From positions 434,001 through 498,000 of the forward strand of contig NZ_JAINVW010000003.1 of NCBI RefSeq assembly GCF_019880545.1: 64,000 bases of DNA, in the 5' to 3' direction. The DNA is from Flagellimonas meishanensis. GTDB lineage: Bacteria; Bacteroidota; Bacteroidia; Flavobacteriales; Flavobacteriaceae. Below the pieces are notes generated by a model. The model did not search any database and was not told where the DNA came from. It worked only from the letters and a program-made list of their open reading frames with translations. Both the position numbers and the translations under genes were made by a program. The number at the start of each line of letters is the position of its first letter. The first letter of the stretch is position 1. This document shows, in pieces, positions 33,270 through 42,615 of this stretch.

Positions 33270-34814
33270 TTATTTTGCCTCCAAAACTACAAAAGGAACA
33301 ATCATTTCTTCAAGGGAAACACCGCCATGCTGATAGGTATTTCGGTAATAGCTCACATAGTGGTTATAATTATTGGGATAGGCGAAGAAAAGATCGTTCT
33401 TGGCAAAGATGAAACTGCTGCTCAGGTTAATGTTGGGCAAATAGATCTCTTGGGGATTTTTGCTCGCCAACACGTCCTTGTCCTCATAGGTGAGGCTTCG
33501 GCCCGTCTTGTATCTAAGGTTGAGGCTAGTTTCACGATCACCTATTACCTTGGAGGGTTGTTTCACGTTGATGGTGCCATGATCTGTTGTCAATATCAAC
33601 TTCATACCCAACATCTGGGCCTGCTGTATGATCTCCAATAAGGGAGAGTTTTTGAACCAGCTCAGTGTCAGTGACCTATAGGCCTTGTCGTTTGCGGCCA
33701 GCTCTTTTACCACCTCCATTTCGGTCTTGGAATGCGAGAGCATATCCACAAAATTGTATACCACCACCGTTAGGTCATTGCTTTTCTGCGACTTGAAATT
33801 TTGGGCCAGCTGCTTTCCTTGCTTGAGGTTGTTTATTTTATGATATTCCCACTTTAGGTCTAATCCCAACCTTTTCAGCTGTTCTTCAAGAAAATTTGCC
33901 TCGAAAAGATTTTTGCCCCCTTCATCGGTATCGTTTTTCCACCAGTTGGGGTATCTTTTTTCCATATCCAAAGGCATCATTCCTGAGAAAAGTGCATTTC
34001 TGGCATATTGGGTAGCAGTCGGAAGAATGCTAAAATAGGACATCTCCTGTTTCTTTTTGTAATGTACGCCCAAGGTTTCCTCAAAAGCTAGCCATTGGTC
34101 GTACCTAAGATTGTCGATTACCACCAAAAGGGTCTTGCCGTGCTCCAATTCCGGCCTTATTTTCTTTTGGAATAGGGTATGCGACATGATCGGTCCTTTG
34201 CCATTGGAGAACCAAGAAGGGTAATTCTTGTCCACAAACTTGCTGAATTGCAGGTTGGCCTCTACCTTTTGCGATTCCAAGATCTCGAACATCCCGGAAT
34301 CCTCAATTTCCTCCAATTGCAATTCCCAATAAATGAGTTTTTTGTACAGTTCAGCCCATTCCTCGCAGGAATTTACCATGGAAAGGTCCATCGCTATCTT
34401 GCGAAATTCCTGTTGGTAATTTGCCGTTGTTTTTTCCGAGACCAATCGTGAATTGTCCAAGCTTTTTTTCAAGGACAGCAATATTTGGTTGGGATTGACA
34501 GGTTTGATGAGATAATCGGCAATCTTTGAACCTATCGCTTCATCCATGATGTATTCCTCCTCACTTTTGGTTATCATGACGACTGGTAGGGAAGAATCAA
34601 TTTTTTTGATTTCAGTTAAGGTCTCCAGCCCTGAAATGCCGGGCATGTTCTCATCCAAAAAAACAATGTCGAAAGTGGCCTGTCCCAATTCTTCAAGGGC
34701 ATCCTGTCCGCTCTGGCTCGTCACCACCTTGTAATTCTTGTTTTCCAAAAAAAGGATATGGGGCTTCAGTAGGTCAATTTCATCATCGACCCAAAGAATT
34801 GTAATCTTGTTCAT
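33270..34814 (-). CDS. porX: PorX: response regulator with PglZ phosphatase domain
   Basis: A 514-residue two-domain protein. Residues 1-120 are a receiver domain with the acidic pair Asp10/Asp11, phospho-acceptor Asp54 (FLDEN), Thr82 and Lys104. The remainder is a PglZ/alkaline-phosphatase-superfamily domain with metal-binding segments VIDNLRYDQW, TTDHGT and YQHGGVS. PorX with histidine kinase PorY controls type IX secretion genes in Bacteroidota and hydrolyses oligonucleotide second messengers. The porY gene is not in the window. It is followed by tsaE and is divergent from the HD gene. Confidence 0.97.
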   Translation of the reverse strand: MNKITILWVDDEIDLLKPHILFLENKNYKVVTSQSGQDALEELGQATFDIVFLDENMPGISGLETLTEIKKIDSSLPVVMITKSEEEYIMDEAIGSKIADYLIKPVNPNQILLSLKKSLDNSRLVSEKTTANYQQEFRKIAMDLSMVNSCEEWAELYKKLIYWELQLEEIEDSGMFEILESQKVEANLQFSKFVDKNYPSWFSNGKGPIMSHTLFQKKIRPELEHGKTLLVVIDNLRYDQWLAFEETLGVHYKKKQEMSYFSILPTATQYARNALFSGMMPLDMEKRYPNWWKNDTDEGGKNLFEANFLEEQLKRLGLDLKWEYHKINNLKQGKQLAQNFKSQKSNDLTVVVYNFVDMLSHSKTEMEVVKELAANDKAYRSLTLSWFKNSPLLEIIQQAQMLGMKLILTTDHGTINVKQPSKVIGDRETSLNLRYKTGRSLTYEDKDVLASKNPQEIYLPNINLSSSFIFAKNDLFFAYPNNYNHYVSYYRNTYQHGGVSLEEMIVPFVVLEAK

Positions 34815-34822
34815 ATAGTGAT

Positions 34823-34830
34823 TATCTTTA
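34823..34830 (+). promoter_or_regulatory. Near-consensus -7 box of the HD gene
   Basis: TATCTTTA differs from TAnnTTTG only in its last base. It lies 20 bases before the proposed TTG start and after the alternative GTG at 34818, supporting the shorter protein. Confidence 0.35.
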
Positions 34831-34850
34831 CAGCATTAAATCGAAACTAC

Positions 34851-36074
34851 TTGGCGCTAACCAATAAGCTTAAATTTTTCAACGATCCAATTTACGGTTT
34901 TATTGGAACACCCAACGAACTTATTTTCAACCTGATCGAGCATTCCCATTTCCAAAGGTTACGCCGAATTTCGCAGATGGGCATGTCTTTTTTGGTCTAT
35001 CCCGGAGCGCACCACACCCGATTTCATCATGCGCTGGGCAGCATGCATTTAATGACCAAGGCCATTGAGATTTTGAGGAGGAAGGGAATAGAGATTACCG
35101 AGGAAGAGGAAATGGGGCTTTTGTGTGCCATCTTGCTCCATGATATAGGTCATGGGCCATTTTCCCATGCCCTGGAAGGCTCTTTGGTAGAGGGCCTTAC
35201 CCACGAGCAGATTTCCTTGGAGTTCATGAAGGAACTGAATGAGCATTTCGGTGGGAGATTGCAAACGGGCATTTCCATTTTTAAGGGTGAATATGCGAAA
35301 CCTTTCTTGAACCAGTTGGTGTCCAGCCAATTGGATATGGATCGCTTGGATTATTTGAAGCGAGACAGTTTTTATGCCGGGGTCACCGAGGGCAATATCA
35401 ACTCCGAGCGGCTCATTTCCATGCTCAATGTGGTGGATGGTGATCTTGTGGTGGAGGAAAAGGGGATCTACGCCATTGAAAAGTTCCTGATGGCCAGAAG
35501 GTTCATGTATTGGCAAGTGTACCTTCACAAAACCGGTCTTATGGCAGAACAATTGCTTATACGCATTGTGCAACGCGTCCGGACCTTGTTGGGCAACAAT
35601 GTCTCAATCCAGGGTAGTGAACCGCTGATTTTCTTTCTAAAGCAGGAAAAACCCTTGGCAGCGAGCTCAAAGTTCCTTGAAAAATTTGCACAGCTGGATG
35701 ATGTTGATATCCTGGGAGCCATCAAATCGTGGCAACACCATGAGGATTTTATACTTTCCAGATTGTGCCAGATGTTGCTCAACCGAAAGCTGCTGAAAAT
35801 CAAAATAAAAAAAGGACCTATTGACAGTGAGTGGTTAAAGCACAGGCTGGATGCATGTATGAAGAGAAAGGGGCTTACGGAGGAAGAGGCAGGCTATTTT
35901 GTTTTTCATGGGGAAATCACCAATAAGACCTACAACCAAAACCAACAGATAAAGATTCTTAAAAAAAGTGGTAAGGTCACCGATGTGTTGAAGGAATCCG
36001 ACCAATTCAGTTCCAAGGCACTTTCACAGACCGTGACGAAATATTTCAGTTGCTATCCCAAGAATGCCGTTTAA
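34851..36074 (+). CDS. HD-domain phosphohydrolase
   Basis: A 407-residue protein of the dGTPase/SAMHD1-like HD superfamily. The metal-binding residues are in HTRFHHALG and LLHDIGHGPFSHALE, and a distal Asp in DRLDYLKRDS. Substrates may be nucleotides; unknown. No ATG exists near the conserved N-terminus (LTNKLKFFNDPIYGF). TTG at 34851 is proposed, since GTG at 34818 would leave only three bases between divergent start codons. It is divergent from porX and precedes the lipid A genes, a synteny common in Flavobacteriia. Confidence 0.85.
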   Translation: MALTNKLKFFNDPIYGFIGTPNELIFNLIEHSHFQRLRRISQMGMSFLVYPGAHHTRFHHALGSMHLMTKAIEILRRKGIEITEEEEMGLLCAILLHDIGHGPFSHALEGSLVEGLTHEQISLEFMKELNEHFGGRLQTGISIFKGEYAKPFLNQLVSSQLDMDRLDYLKRDSFYAGVTEGNINSERLISMLNVVDGDLVVEEKGIYAIEKFLMARRFMYWQVYLHKTGLMAEQLLIRIVQRVRTLLGNNVSIQGSEPLIFFLKQEKPLAASSKFLEKFAQLDDVDILGAIKSWQHHEDFILSRLCQMLLNRKLLKIKIKKGPIDSEWLKHRLDACMKRKGLTEEEAGYFVFHGEITNKTYNQNQQIKILKKSGKVTDVLKESDQFSSKALSQTVTKYFSCYPKNAV

Positions 36075-36084
36075 CAAATTTTGT

Positions 36085-36092
36085 TACTTTTG
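36085..36092 (+). promoter_or_regulatory. -7 promoter box at lpxD
   Basis: TACTTTTG matches TAnnTTTG exactly and ends five bases before the lpxD ATG at 36098, implying a leaderless or nearly leaderless mRNA. Confidence 0.5.
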
Positions 36093-36097
36093 CACAG

Positions 36098-37129
36098 ATG
36101 AAATTTACAGCTACCCAAATTGCCGGAATTTTAGAGGGAGAGGTTGAGGGAAATCCTCAAATAGCTGTTCATAAATTGTCAAAAATTGAGGAAGGGGAAA
36201 AGGGTTCCCTTACTTTTTTGGCAAACCCAAAATATACCCACTACATTTATTCCACAAAGGCTTCCATAACCATTGTGAACAAAGACTTCATCCCAGAACA
36301 AAATTTGACCACTACCCTCATCAAAGTGGAAGATGCCTATAAGTCTTTTTCCAAATTGCTGGAATACTACAATCAGGTGAAAAACAACAAGGTAGGCATA
36401 GAAAGCCCTTCCTTTGTGTCAGAAAGTGCCACCTACGGTGAAGGTTTCTATCTGGGTGCCTTTTCCTATTTAGGTGAAAATGTCCGGATTGGGAAACATG
36501 TGAAAATTTATCCGAACGTATATATCGGGGATAATGTAACCCTCGGGGACAATGTTCTTGTTTTTGCCGGGGCAAAGATTTATTCCGAATCCATTATTGG
36601 CAACAGTTGTGTTATCCACAGTGGTGCAATCATAGGAGCGGATGGCTTTGGGTTCACACCAAATGAAAATGGGGAATATAGCAAGGTCCCACAAACGGGA
36701 AATGTAATTTTGGAAGACCATGTGGATGTGGGTGCCGGAACCACCATTGATAGGGCCACCCTGGGTTCCACCATTCTCAGAAAAGGCGTCAAATTGGATA
36801 ACCAGATTCAAATTGCGCACAATGTGGAGATCGGGGAACACACGGCAATTGCAGCCCAAACTGGTATTGCAGGCTCAACCAAAATAGGAAAGCACTGCCT
36901 TATAGGAGGGCAAGTGGGTATTGTGGGCCACATTACCATTGGAGATCGTGTAAAAATTCAAGCGCAGTCTGGTATCGGAAGAAATGTAAAGGATGATGAA
37001 GTGCTCCAGGGATCGCCCGCTTTGAATTATGGAGACTTCAATAAATCATATGTACACTTTAAGAACTTACCAAAACTGGTTAATAAAATCACCAAAGTAG
37101 AAAAAAAGATTGATGGTGGAGAAGACTAG
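36098..37129 (+). CDS. lpxD: UDP-3-O-acylglucosamine N-acyltransferase LpxD
   Basis: A 343-residue acyltransferase that adds the second 3-hydroxyacyl chain to UDP-acyl-glucosamine in lipid A synthesis. The N-terminal uridine-binding domain (1-100, with FLANPKYTHYIY) is followed by a left-handed beta-helix of hexapeptide repeats; the likely catalytic His is in QIQIAHNVEIG. The ATG at 36098 gives the family N-terminus. Its last 17 bases overlap lpxC-fabZ, so the lipid A genes form an operon. Confidence 0.95.
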   Translation: MKFTATQIAGILEGEVEGNPQIAVHKLSKIEEGEKGSLTFLANPKYTHYIYSTKASITIVNKDFIPEQNLTTTLIKVEDAYKSFSKLLEYYNQVKNNKVGIESPSFVSESATYGEGFYLGAFSYLGENVRIGKHVKIYPNVYIGDNVTLGDNVLVFAGAKIYSESIIGNSCVIHSGAIIGADGFGFTPNENGEYSKVPQTGNVILEDHVDVGAGTTIDRATLGSTILRKGVKLDNQIQIAHNVEIGEHTAIAAQTGIAGSTKIGKHCLIGGQVGIVGHITIGDRVKIQAQSGIGRNVKDDEVLQGSPALNYGDFNKSYVHFKNLPKLVNKITKVEKKIDGGED

Positions 37130-38522
37130 TACCAAGCAACGTACAATCAAGAACAAAGTGACCCTGCAAGGTGTGGGGTTGCACACGGGTGAAAACGTCA
37201 CCATGTCATTTATTCCCGCTGAGGAAAACCATGGATTCGCCTTTAAAAGGGTGGACCTGGAAGGAGAACCCATAATTGAAGCCGATGCCAGTTATGTGGT
37301 GAACACACAGCGCGGCACAAATCTGGAAAAAAACGGAGTGAAAATCCAAACATCAGAGCATGTTTTGGCTGCACTTGTAGGGCTGGACATTGATAATGTG
37401 CTTATCGAGTTGGACGCTCCTGAGCCCCCAATAATGGATGGTTCTGCCAAGTTTTTTGTGAAGGCATTGGAAGAAGCAGGCATTGTGGAACAGCAAATGG
37501 AACGGGAGGAATATGTGGTGAAGGATGTGATTTCCTATAAAGATGATGCAACCGGCAGCGAGATTACGGTGATTCCCTCAGAAAATTACCAAGTAACGAC
37601 CATGGTCGATTTTGGCACCAAGGTGCTGGGCACACAAAATGCCACCCTGGAAAATTTGTCGGAGTTCAAGACAGAGATAGCCGATGCGCGCACTTTTAGC
37701 TTTCTCCACGAATTGGAGATGCTTTTGGAACATGGGCTCATCAAAGGGGGAGACCTGAACAATGCGATTGTTTATGTGGATAAGGAAATCTCAGAATCCA
37801 CAATGAAAAAGCTTGAAAAAGCTTTCAAAAAAGAAAAACTATCCGTAAAACCGAACGGGATACTGGATAACCTGACCCTGCACCATCCGAATGAAGCCGC
37901 ACGCCATAAACTATTGGATGTGATAGGCGACCTGGCGCTTACGGGAACTCGAATCCGTGGTAAGGTCATTGCCAATAAACCGGGTCATTTTGTAAACACT
38001 CAATTTGCCAAAAAACTGCAAAAAATCATAAAACAAGAACGCCGCAATTCCGTTCCGGATGTCGATTTACATGCAACCCCCGTAAAGGACATCAACCAAA
38101 TAATGGAAATGCTTCCGCACAGACCACCATTTTTATTAGTGGATAAAATCATGGAGCTTTCTGAGGAGCACGTAATCGGGGTGAAAAATGTCACCATGAA
38201 CGAGCCCTTTTTTGTAGGGCATTTTCCAGGGGCACCCGTAATGCCCGGCGTACTTCAGATAGAGGCCATGGCACAAACGGGAGGAATTTTGGTCTTGAGC
38301 ACGGTCCCAGACCCCGAAAACTATTTGACCTATCTTTTAAAGATAGATAATGTACGATATAAGCAACAGGTGGTGCCAGGCGACACATTGATTTTCAAAT
38401 TGGACTTAATGTCACCCATTCGTAGGGGAATTTGTCAAATGCAGGCACGCGCCTATGCCAATGGCAGATTGGTTTCAGAAGCAGAGATAATGGCGCAAAT
38501 CACCAAAGTAAAAGGAAACTAG
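37113..38522 (+). CDS. lpxC-fabZ: LpxC-FabZ fusion: UDP-acyl-GlcNAc deacetylase / 3-hydroxyacyl-ACP dehydratase
   Basis: A 469-residue two-enzyme protein. Residues about 10-310 are LpxC, the committed zinc deacetylase of lipid A synthesis (zinc ligands in SEHVLAAL and in HKLLDVIGD). Residues about 325-469 are FabZ (LPHRPPFLLVDK, with the catalytic region GHFPGAPVMPGVLQIEAMAQ). The fusion is standard in Bacteroidota and couples acyl-chain supply with lipid A assembly. ATG 37113 lies inside the end of lpxD; lpxA begins right after its stop. Confidence 0.97.
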   Translation: MVEKTSTKQRTIKNKVTLQGVGLHTGENVTMSFIPAEENHGFAFKRVDLEGEPIIEADASYVVNTQRGTNLEKNGVKIQTSEHVLAALVGLDIDNVLIELDAPEPPIMDGSAKFFVKALEEAGIVEQQMEREEYVVKDVISYKDDATGSEITVIPSENYQVTTMVDFGTKVLGTQNATLENLSEFKTEIADARTFSFLHELEMLLEHGLIKGGDLNNAIVYVDKEISESTMKKLEKAFKKEKLSVKPNGILDNLTLHHPNEAARHKLLDVIGDLALTGTRIRGKVIANKPGHFVNTQFAKKLQKIIKQERRNSVPDVDLHATPVKDINQIMEMLPHRPPFLLVDKIMELSEEHVIGVKNVTMNEPFFVGHFPGAPVMPGVLQIEAMAQTGGILVLSTVPDPENYLTYLLKIDNVRYKQQVVPGDTLIFKLDLMSPIRRGICQMQARAYANGRLVSEAEIMAQITKVKGN

Positions 38523-39308
38523 ATGAATCAACCATTGGCCTACGTACACCCTGGGGCAAAAATTGCCAAAAACGTGGTTATTGAACCCTTTACCACCATC
38601 CATAATAATGTCACCATTGGCGAGGGTACATGGATAGGGTCGAACGTGACCATTATGGAGGGAGCCCGTATCGGAAAAAACTGCAATATTTTTCCGGGAG
38701 CAGTCATATCTGCGATGCCACAAGATCTAAAGTATCAAGGAGAAGAGACCACGGTACAGATTGGCGACAATACCACCATAAGGGAGTGTGCCACTATAAA
38801 TAAAGGGACGGCCGACCGCATGAAAACGGTCATTGGAAACAATTGTCTCATCATGGCCTATTGCCATGTGGCACACGATTGTTTTGTTGGGGATGGATGT
38901 ATTTTCAGTAACAATTCCACCTTGGCCGGCCACGTCACCATTGGCCAGAATGTGGTACTCGCCGGGATGGTGGCCGTGCATCAATTTGTATCCATTGGCA
39001 ATCATGCCTTTGTGACTGGGGGTTCCTTGGTGAGAAAGGATGTTCCGCCCTACGTGAAGGCAGCACGGGAACCGCTTTCTTATGTAGGCATTAACTCGGT
39101 GGGATTGAGACGCAGGGGATTTGAGTCCGATAAAATCAGGGAAATACAGAATATCTATCGCATACTGTATCAAAGAAACTATAACAACTCCCAGGCAGCT
39201 TCAATCATAGAAGCCGAGATGGAGGCAACTCCGGAGCGTGATGAGATTCTTCAATTTATACGAGATTCCCAACGAGGGATCATGAAAGGCTATTTCAGTT
39301 CAAACTAA
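38523..39308 (+). CDS. lpxA: UDP-N-acetylglucosamine acyltransferase LpxA
   Basis: A 261-residue left-handed beta-helix acyltransferase that attaches the first 3-hydroxyacyl chain to UDP-GlcNAc. Hexapeptide repeats fill residues 5-185 and the catalytic His is in the AYCHVAHDC stretch near residue 120; the C-terminal helical domain ends the protein. The ATG follows the lpxC-fabZ stop with no gap, so translation is coupled. Confidence 0.97.
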   Translation: MNQPLAYVHPGAKIAKNVVIEPFTTIHNNVTIGEGTWIGSNVTIMEGARIGKNCNIFPGAVISAMPQDLKYQGEETTVQIGDNTTIRECATINKGTADRMKTVIGNNCLIMAYCHVAHDCFVGDGCIFSNNSTLAGHVTIGQNVVLAGMVAVHQFVSIGNHAFVTGGSLVRKDVPPYVKAAREPLSYVGINSVGLRRRGFESDKIREIQNIYRILYQRNYNNSQAASIIEAEMEATPERDEILQFIRDSQRGIMKGYFSSN

Positions 39309-39312
39309 AAAT

Positions 39313-39879
39313 ATGGCGAACACTTCTGACATACGAAAAGGACTTTGCATCCGATATAATCATGATATCTATAAAATCATCGAGTTCCTGCATGTGAAAC
39401 CCGGCAAAGGTCCTGCCTTTGTGCGTACAAAACTAAAGAGCGTTACCACGGGCAAGGTGGTGGACAATACGTTCTCTGCAGGACATAAAATTGAGGATGT
39501 CCGTGTGGAAACGCGGTCATACCAATATTTATATCCCGAAGGCGACACCTTCCATTTCATGAACACGGATGATTACAACCAAATCTCTTTGCAAAAAGAT
39601 GCCCTGGATGCACCGGACCTTTTGAAGGAGGGAGAAGTGGTGACTATAATCTTCAATGCCGAGGATAATATGCCGCTTTCGGTGGAAATGCCCGCCAGTG
39701 TCATTTTGGAAGTCACCCATGCCGAACCCGGTGTAAAAGGCAACACCGCCACCAATGCAACCAAGCCCGCCACAGTGGAAACCGGCGCCCGAATCAATGT
39801 GCCGCTTTTCATCAATGAAGGGGACAAAATAAAGGTGGATACAGAGAAGGGTGTCTATTTGGAACGAGCAAAAGAATAA
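39313..39879 (+). CDS. efp: Elongation factor P
   Basis: A 188-residue three-domain translation factor that helps ribosomes stalled at proline stretches. The KOW-like N-terminal domain carries the modification loop VKPGKGPAFV, with Lys32-type lysine in PGKGPA; C-terminal OB domains contain the signature near TGARINVPLFINEGDKIKVDT. It sits within the lipid A operon, four bases after lpxA. Confidence 0.97.
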   Translation: MANTSDIRKGLCIRYNHDIYKIIEFLHVKPGKGPAFVRTKLKSVTTGKVVDNTFSAGHKIEDVRVETRSYQYLYPEGDTFHFMNTDDYNQISLQKDALDAPDLLKEGEVVTIIFNAEDNMPLSVEMPASVILEVTHAEPGVKGNTATNATKPATVETGARINVPLFINEGDKIKVDTEKGVYLERAKE

Positions 39880-39885
39880 CGGGAA

Positions 39886-40821
39886 ATGAAATTCCCAAAA
39901 ATCCATACCCTAAAGGAAATCGCTGACATTATCAATGCCGAGTACGTTGGCGACCCCGCTTACCCCGTGCTTGGAATGAACGAAATTCACGTGGTTGAAG
40001 AAGGTGACATCGTATTTGTGGACCATCCGAAGTACTACGACAAAGCATTGCAGTCCAAAGCCTCGGTGGTGTTGATCAACAAAAAGGTGGATTGTCCTCT
40101 GGGAAAAGCACTGCTCATTTCGGATGACCCGTTCAGGGATTTCAACAAGTTGACCCATTTTTTTAAACCTTTCAAAGCTTCGAACAGTTCGATTGCCGAT
40201 ACGGCCCAAATTGGGGAGGGAACCATAATACAGCCCAATGTTTTTATTGGCAACCATGTCAAAATAGGCAAGAACTGTGTGATTCATCCCAATGTGGCCA
40301 TTTATGATAATTGCGTAATTGGAAATAATGTCACCATTCACGCAGGTACCATATTGGGCGCAGACGCTTTTTATTATAAAAATAGACCCGAGGGCTTTGA
40401 TAAATTACTGTCCGGAGGTAGAGTGGTGGTTGAGGACAATGTGGATATTGGCGCCTCCTGTACCATCGATAGAGGGGTTACAGGTGATACGACGATTAAG
40501 GAAGGTGCTAAGTTGGATAATCAGATTCAGGTTGGGCACGATACCGTGATTGGGAAAAAGTGTTTGATAGCTTCCCATGTGGGCATAGCGGGCTGTGTGG
40601 TCATTGAAGATGAAGTTACCCTATGGGGCCAGGTAGGGGTAACCAGTGGAATCACCATCGGTAAAAAGGCAGTCGTTCTCGCCCAGACCGGAATAGCTAA
40701 GTCCTTAGAAGGAGGCAAAACCTACTTTGGAAGCCCGGCAGAAGAAGCCCGGGAAAAAATGAAACAAATAGCCCATGTGAAAAGGATTCCAGAAATATTT
40801 GAAAAACTGAAAAAGAATTAA
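39886..40821 (+). CDS. LpxD-like acyltransferase, second copy
   Basis: A 311-residue paralogue of LpxD. It has a recognisable N-terminal uridine-binding-like domain (FVDHPKYYDKAL) and a hexapeptide beta-helix; QIQVGHDTVIG keeps the histidine that corresponds to the LpxD catalytic His. It is about 30 residues shorter than the lpxD gene upstream and begins six bases after efp. It may acylate a different sugar nucleotide or use a different chain; the true activity is unknown. Some genomes annotate it as lpxD. Confidence 0.85.
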   Translation: MKFPKIHTLKEIADIINAEYVGDPAYPVLGMNEIHVVEEGDIVFVDHPKYYDKALQSKASVVLINKKVDCPLGKALLISDDPFRDFNKLTHFFKPFKASNSSIADTAQIGEGTIIQPNVFIGNHVKIGKNCVIHPNVAIYDNCVIGNNVTIHAGTILGADAFYYKNRPEGFDKLLSGGRVVVEDNVDIGASCTIDRGVTGDTTIKEGAKLDNQIQVGHDTVIGKKCLIASHVGIAGCVVIEDEVTLWGQVGVTSGITIGKKAVVLAQTGIAKSLEGGKTYFGSPAEEAREKMKQIAHVKRIPEIFEKLKKN

Positions 40822-40852
40822 AAAAATAAATGTGCAAAATGCACGCAAACCA

Positions 40853-40860
40853 TATTTTTG
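40853..40860 (+). promoter_or_regulatory. -7 promoter box of sucD
   Basis: TATTTTTG matches TAnnTTTG exactly, 20 bases before the ATG. Confidence 0.55.
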
Positions 40861-40880
40861 CACCTAATTAAGTTGAAGCT

Positions 40881-41753
40881 ATGAGCGTTTTGGTAAACAA
40901 AGATTCAAGAATAATAGTACAAGGTTTTACGGGAAGTGAAGGTACCTTTCACGCAGAACAGATGATAGAATATGGCACCAATGTAGTTGGGGGCGTTACG
41001 CCCGGTAAAGGTGGACAGGAGCATTTGGGAAAACCCGTATTCAACACAGTGGAAGAAGCCGTGAAACAGGTGGGAGCTGACACCTCCATAATCTTTGTTC
41101 CACCAGCATTTGCGGCCGATGCCATTATGGAAGCCGCCAGTGCCGGAATAAAAGTCATTATTACCATCACAGAGGGCATCCCCGTTGCGGATATGGTCAA
41201 GGCCAATGATTATATTAAGGACATGGACTGTACCCTTGTCGGTCCCAATTGTCCTGGGGTCATAACGCCCGGTGAGGCCAAAGTGGGCATTATGCCTGGG
41301 TTTGTGTTTAAAAAAGGAAACGTGGGCATCGTATCAAAATCAGGTACATTGACTTATGAGGCCGCCGACCAAGTGGTGCGGCAAGGATTGGGGATCACTA
41401 CCGCCATTGGAATTGGTGGAGATCCCATTATCGGTACCACCACCAAAGAAGCTGTGGAACTTTTGATCAATGATCCAGAGACAGAATGTGTGGTCATGAT
41501 CGGCGAAATAGGGGGACAGCTCGAAGGTGATGCGGCGAAATGGTACAAGGCCAGCGGAAGCAAAAAACCCATTGTTGGGTTCATCGCTGGGGAAACGGCA
41601 CCAGCAGGACGAACCATGGGACATGCCGGGGCCATTGTTGGAGGAAGTGACGACACTGCCCAAGCGAAAAAAAGAATAATGCGGGAATGCGGAATCCATG
41701 TTGTGGATTCACCTGCGGAAATTGGGGCCAAGGTTAAAGAGGTGGTCGGATAA
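40881..41753 (+). CDS. sucD: Succinate-CoA ligase subunit alpha
   Basis: A 290-residue TCA-cycle subunit that carries the phosphohistidine intermediate, His248 in MGHAGAIV, and the CoA-binding Rossmann domain ([13 protein letters not shown] near residue 12). The beta subunit gene sucC is not adjacent, as is common in Flavobacteriia. It has its own promoter box and a good terminator. Confidence 0.97.
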   Translation: MSVLVNKDSRIIVQGFTGSEGTFHAEQMIEYGTNVVGGVTPGKGGQEHLGKPVFNTVEEAVKQVGADTSIIFVPPAFAADAIMEAASAGIKVIITITEGIPVADMVKANDYIKDMDCTLVGPNCPGVITPGEAKVGIMPGFVFKKGNVGIVSKSGTLTYEAADQVVRQGLGITTAIGIGGDPIIGTTTKEAVELLINDPETECVVMIGEIGGQLEGDAAKWYKASGSKKPIVGFIAGETAPAGRTMGHAGAIVGGSDDTAQAKKRIMRECGIHVVDSPAEIGAKVKEVVG

Positions 41754-41773
41754 CAAACCGTTAAAACTATTTT

Positions 41774-41801
41774 AAATCCCGTGCAAAGCGGGATTTTTTT
41801 T
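41774..41801 (+). terminator. Terminator of sucD
   Basis: AAATCCCG, a seven-base loop and CGGGATTT form an 8-bp stem running into a T-run, 20 bases after the stop codon. Confidence 0.85.
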
Positions 41802-41823
41802 CGGCAAAACCTAAAACAACAAC

Positions 41824-41831
41824 TATATTTG
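41824..41831 (+). promoter_or_regulatory. -7 promoter box of fabG
   Basis: TATATTTG matches TAnnTTTG exactly, 29 bases before the ATG and after the sucD terminator. Confidence 0.55.
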
Positions 41832-41860
41832 ATTGATAACCATTCAAACGAAGACACCTT

Positions 41861-42610
41861 ATGAAAATTTTGGAAGGAAAAAACGTGATCATCACTGGGG
41901 CAAGCAGGGGAATAGGAAAAGGGATAGCCCAAGTATTTGCAAAACATGGTGCCAATGTGGCATTCACCTATAGTTCAAGTGAAGCTCCGGCCCGGGAACT
42001 GGAAAAAGAACTCAGCGATATGGGCGTAAAAGCCAAGGCATACAAGAGCAATGCGGCCAATTTTGAAGAGTCGGAAGCCCTCATAGCTCAGGTTTTGGAA
42101 GATTTTGAAGGAAGGATCGATGTGTTGATCAACAATGCCGGGATTACCAAGGATAATTTATTGATGCGCATGGGAGAGGACGATTTTGACCAAGTGATCG
42201 AAACCAACCTGAAGTCCGTTTTCAACATGACAAAGGCCGTGCAGCGCACCATGCTGAAACAGCGAAAGGGATCCATAATCAACATGAGTAGTGTGGTGGG
42301 CGTCAAGGGTAATGCCGGACAGACTAACTACGCTGCCTCAAAAGCAGGGATGATAGGGTTCACCAAATCGGTCGCCTTGGAGCTGGGATCACGCAACATA
42401 CGATGCAATGCCATAGCCCCTGGTTTTATAGAAACTGAAATGACCGATAAATTGGATGAAAAAACCGTGCAGGGATGGAGGGATGCCATTCCATTGAAGC
42501 GCGGAGGGTCGCCGGAGGATGTCGCCAATGCCTGTCTGTTCCTAGCTTCCGATCTTTCGGATTACGTAACTGGGCAAGTATTGAATGTGGATGGGGGCAT
42601 GCTAACCTAA
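41861..42610 (+). CDS. fabG: 3-oxoacyl-[acyl-carrier-protein] reductase FabG
   Basis: A 249-residue short-chain dehydrogenase for the first reduction of fatty acid elongation. The NADP site GASRGIGKG is near residue 14, NNAG near 90, and the catalytic Ser (MSSVVG) and YAASK Tyr/Lys are in place. Size and the NLLMRM motif fit true FabG rather than a general SDR. The VWA membrane protein gene begins five bases after its stop. Confidence 0.95.
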   Translation: MKILEGKNVIITGASRGIGKGIAQVFAKHGANVAFTYSSSEAPARELEKELSDMGVKAKAYKSNAANFEESEALIAQVLEDFEGRIDVLINNAGITKDNLLMRMGEDDFDQVIETNLKSVFNMTKAVQRTMLKQRKGSIINMSSVVGVKGNAGQTNYAASKAGMIGFTKSVALELGSRNIRCNAIAPGFIETEMTDKLDEKTVQGWRDAIPLKRGGSPEDVANACLFLASDLSDYVTGQVLNVDGGMLT

Positions 42611-42615
42611 AATGA

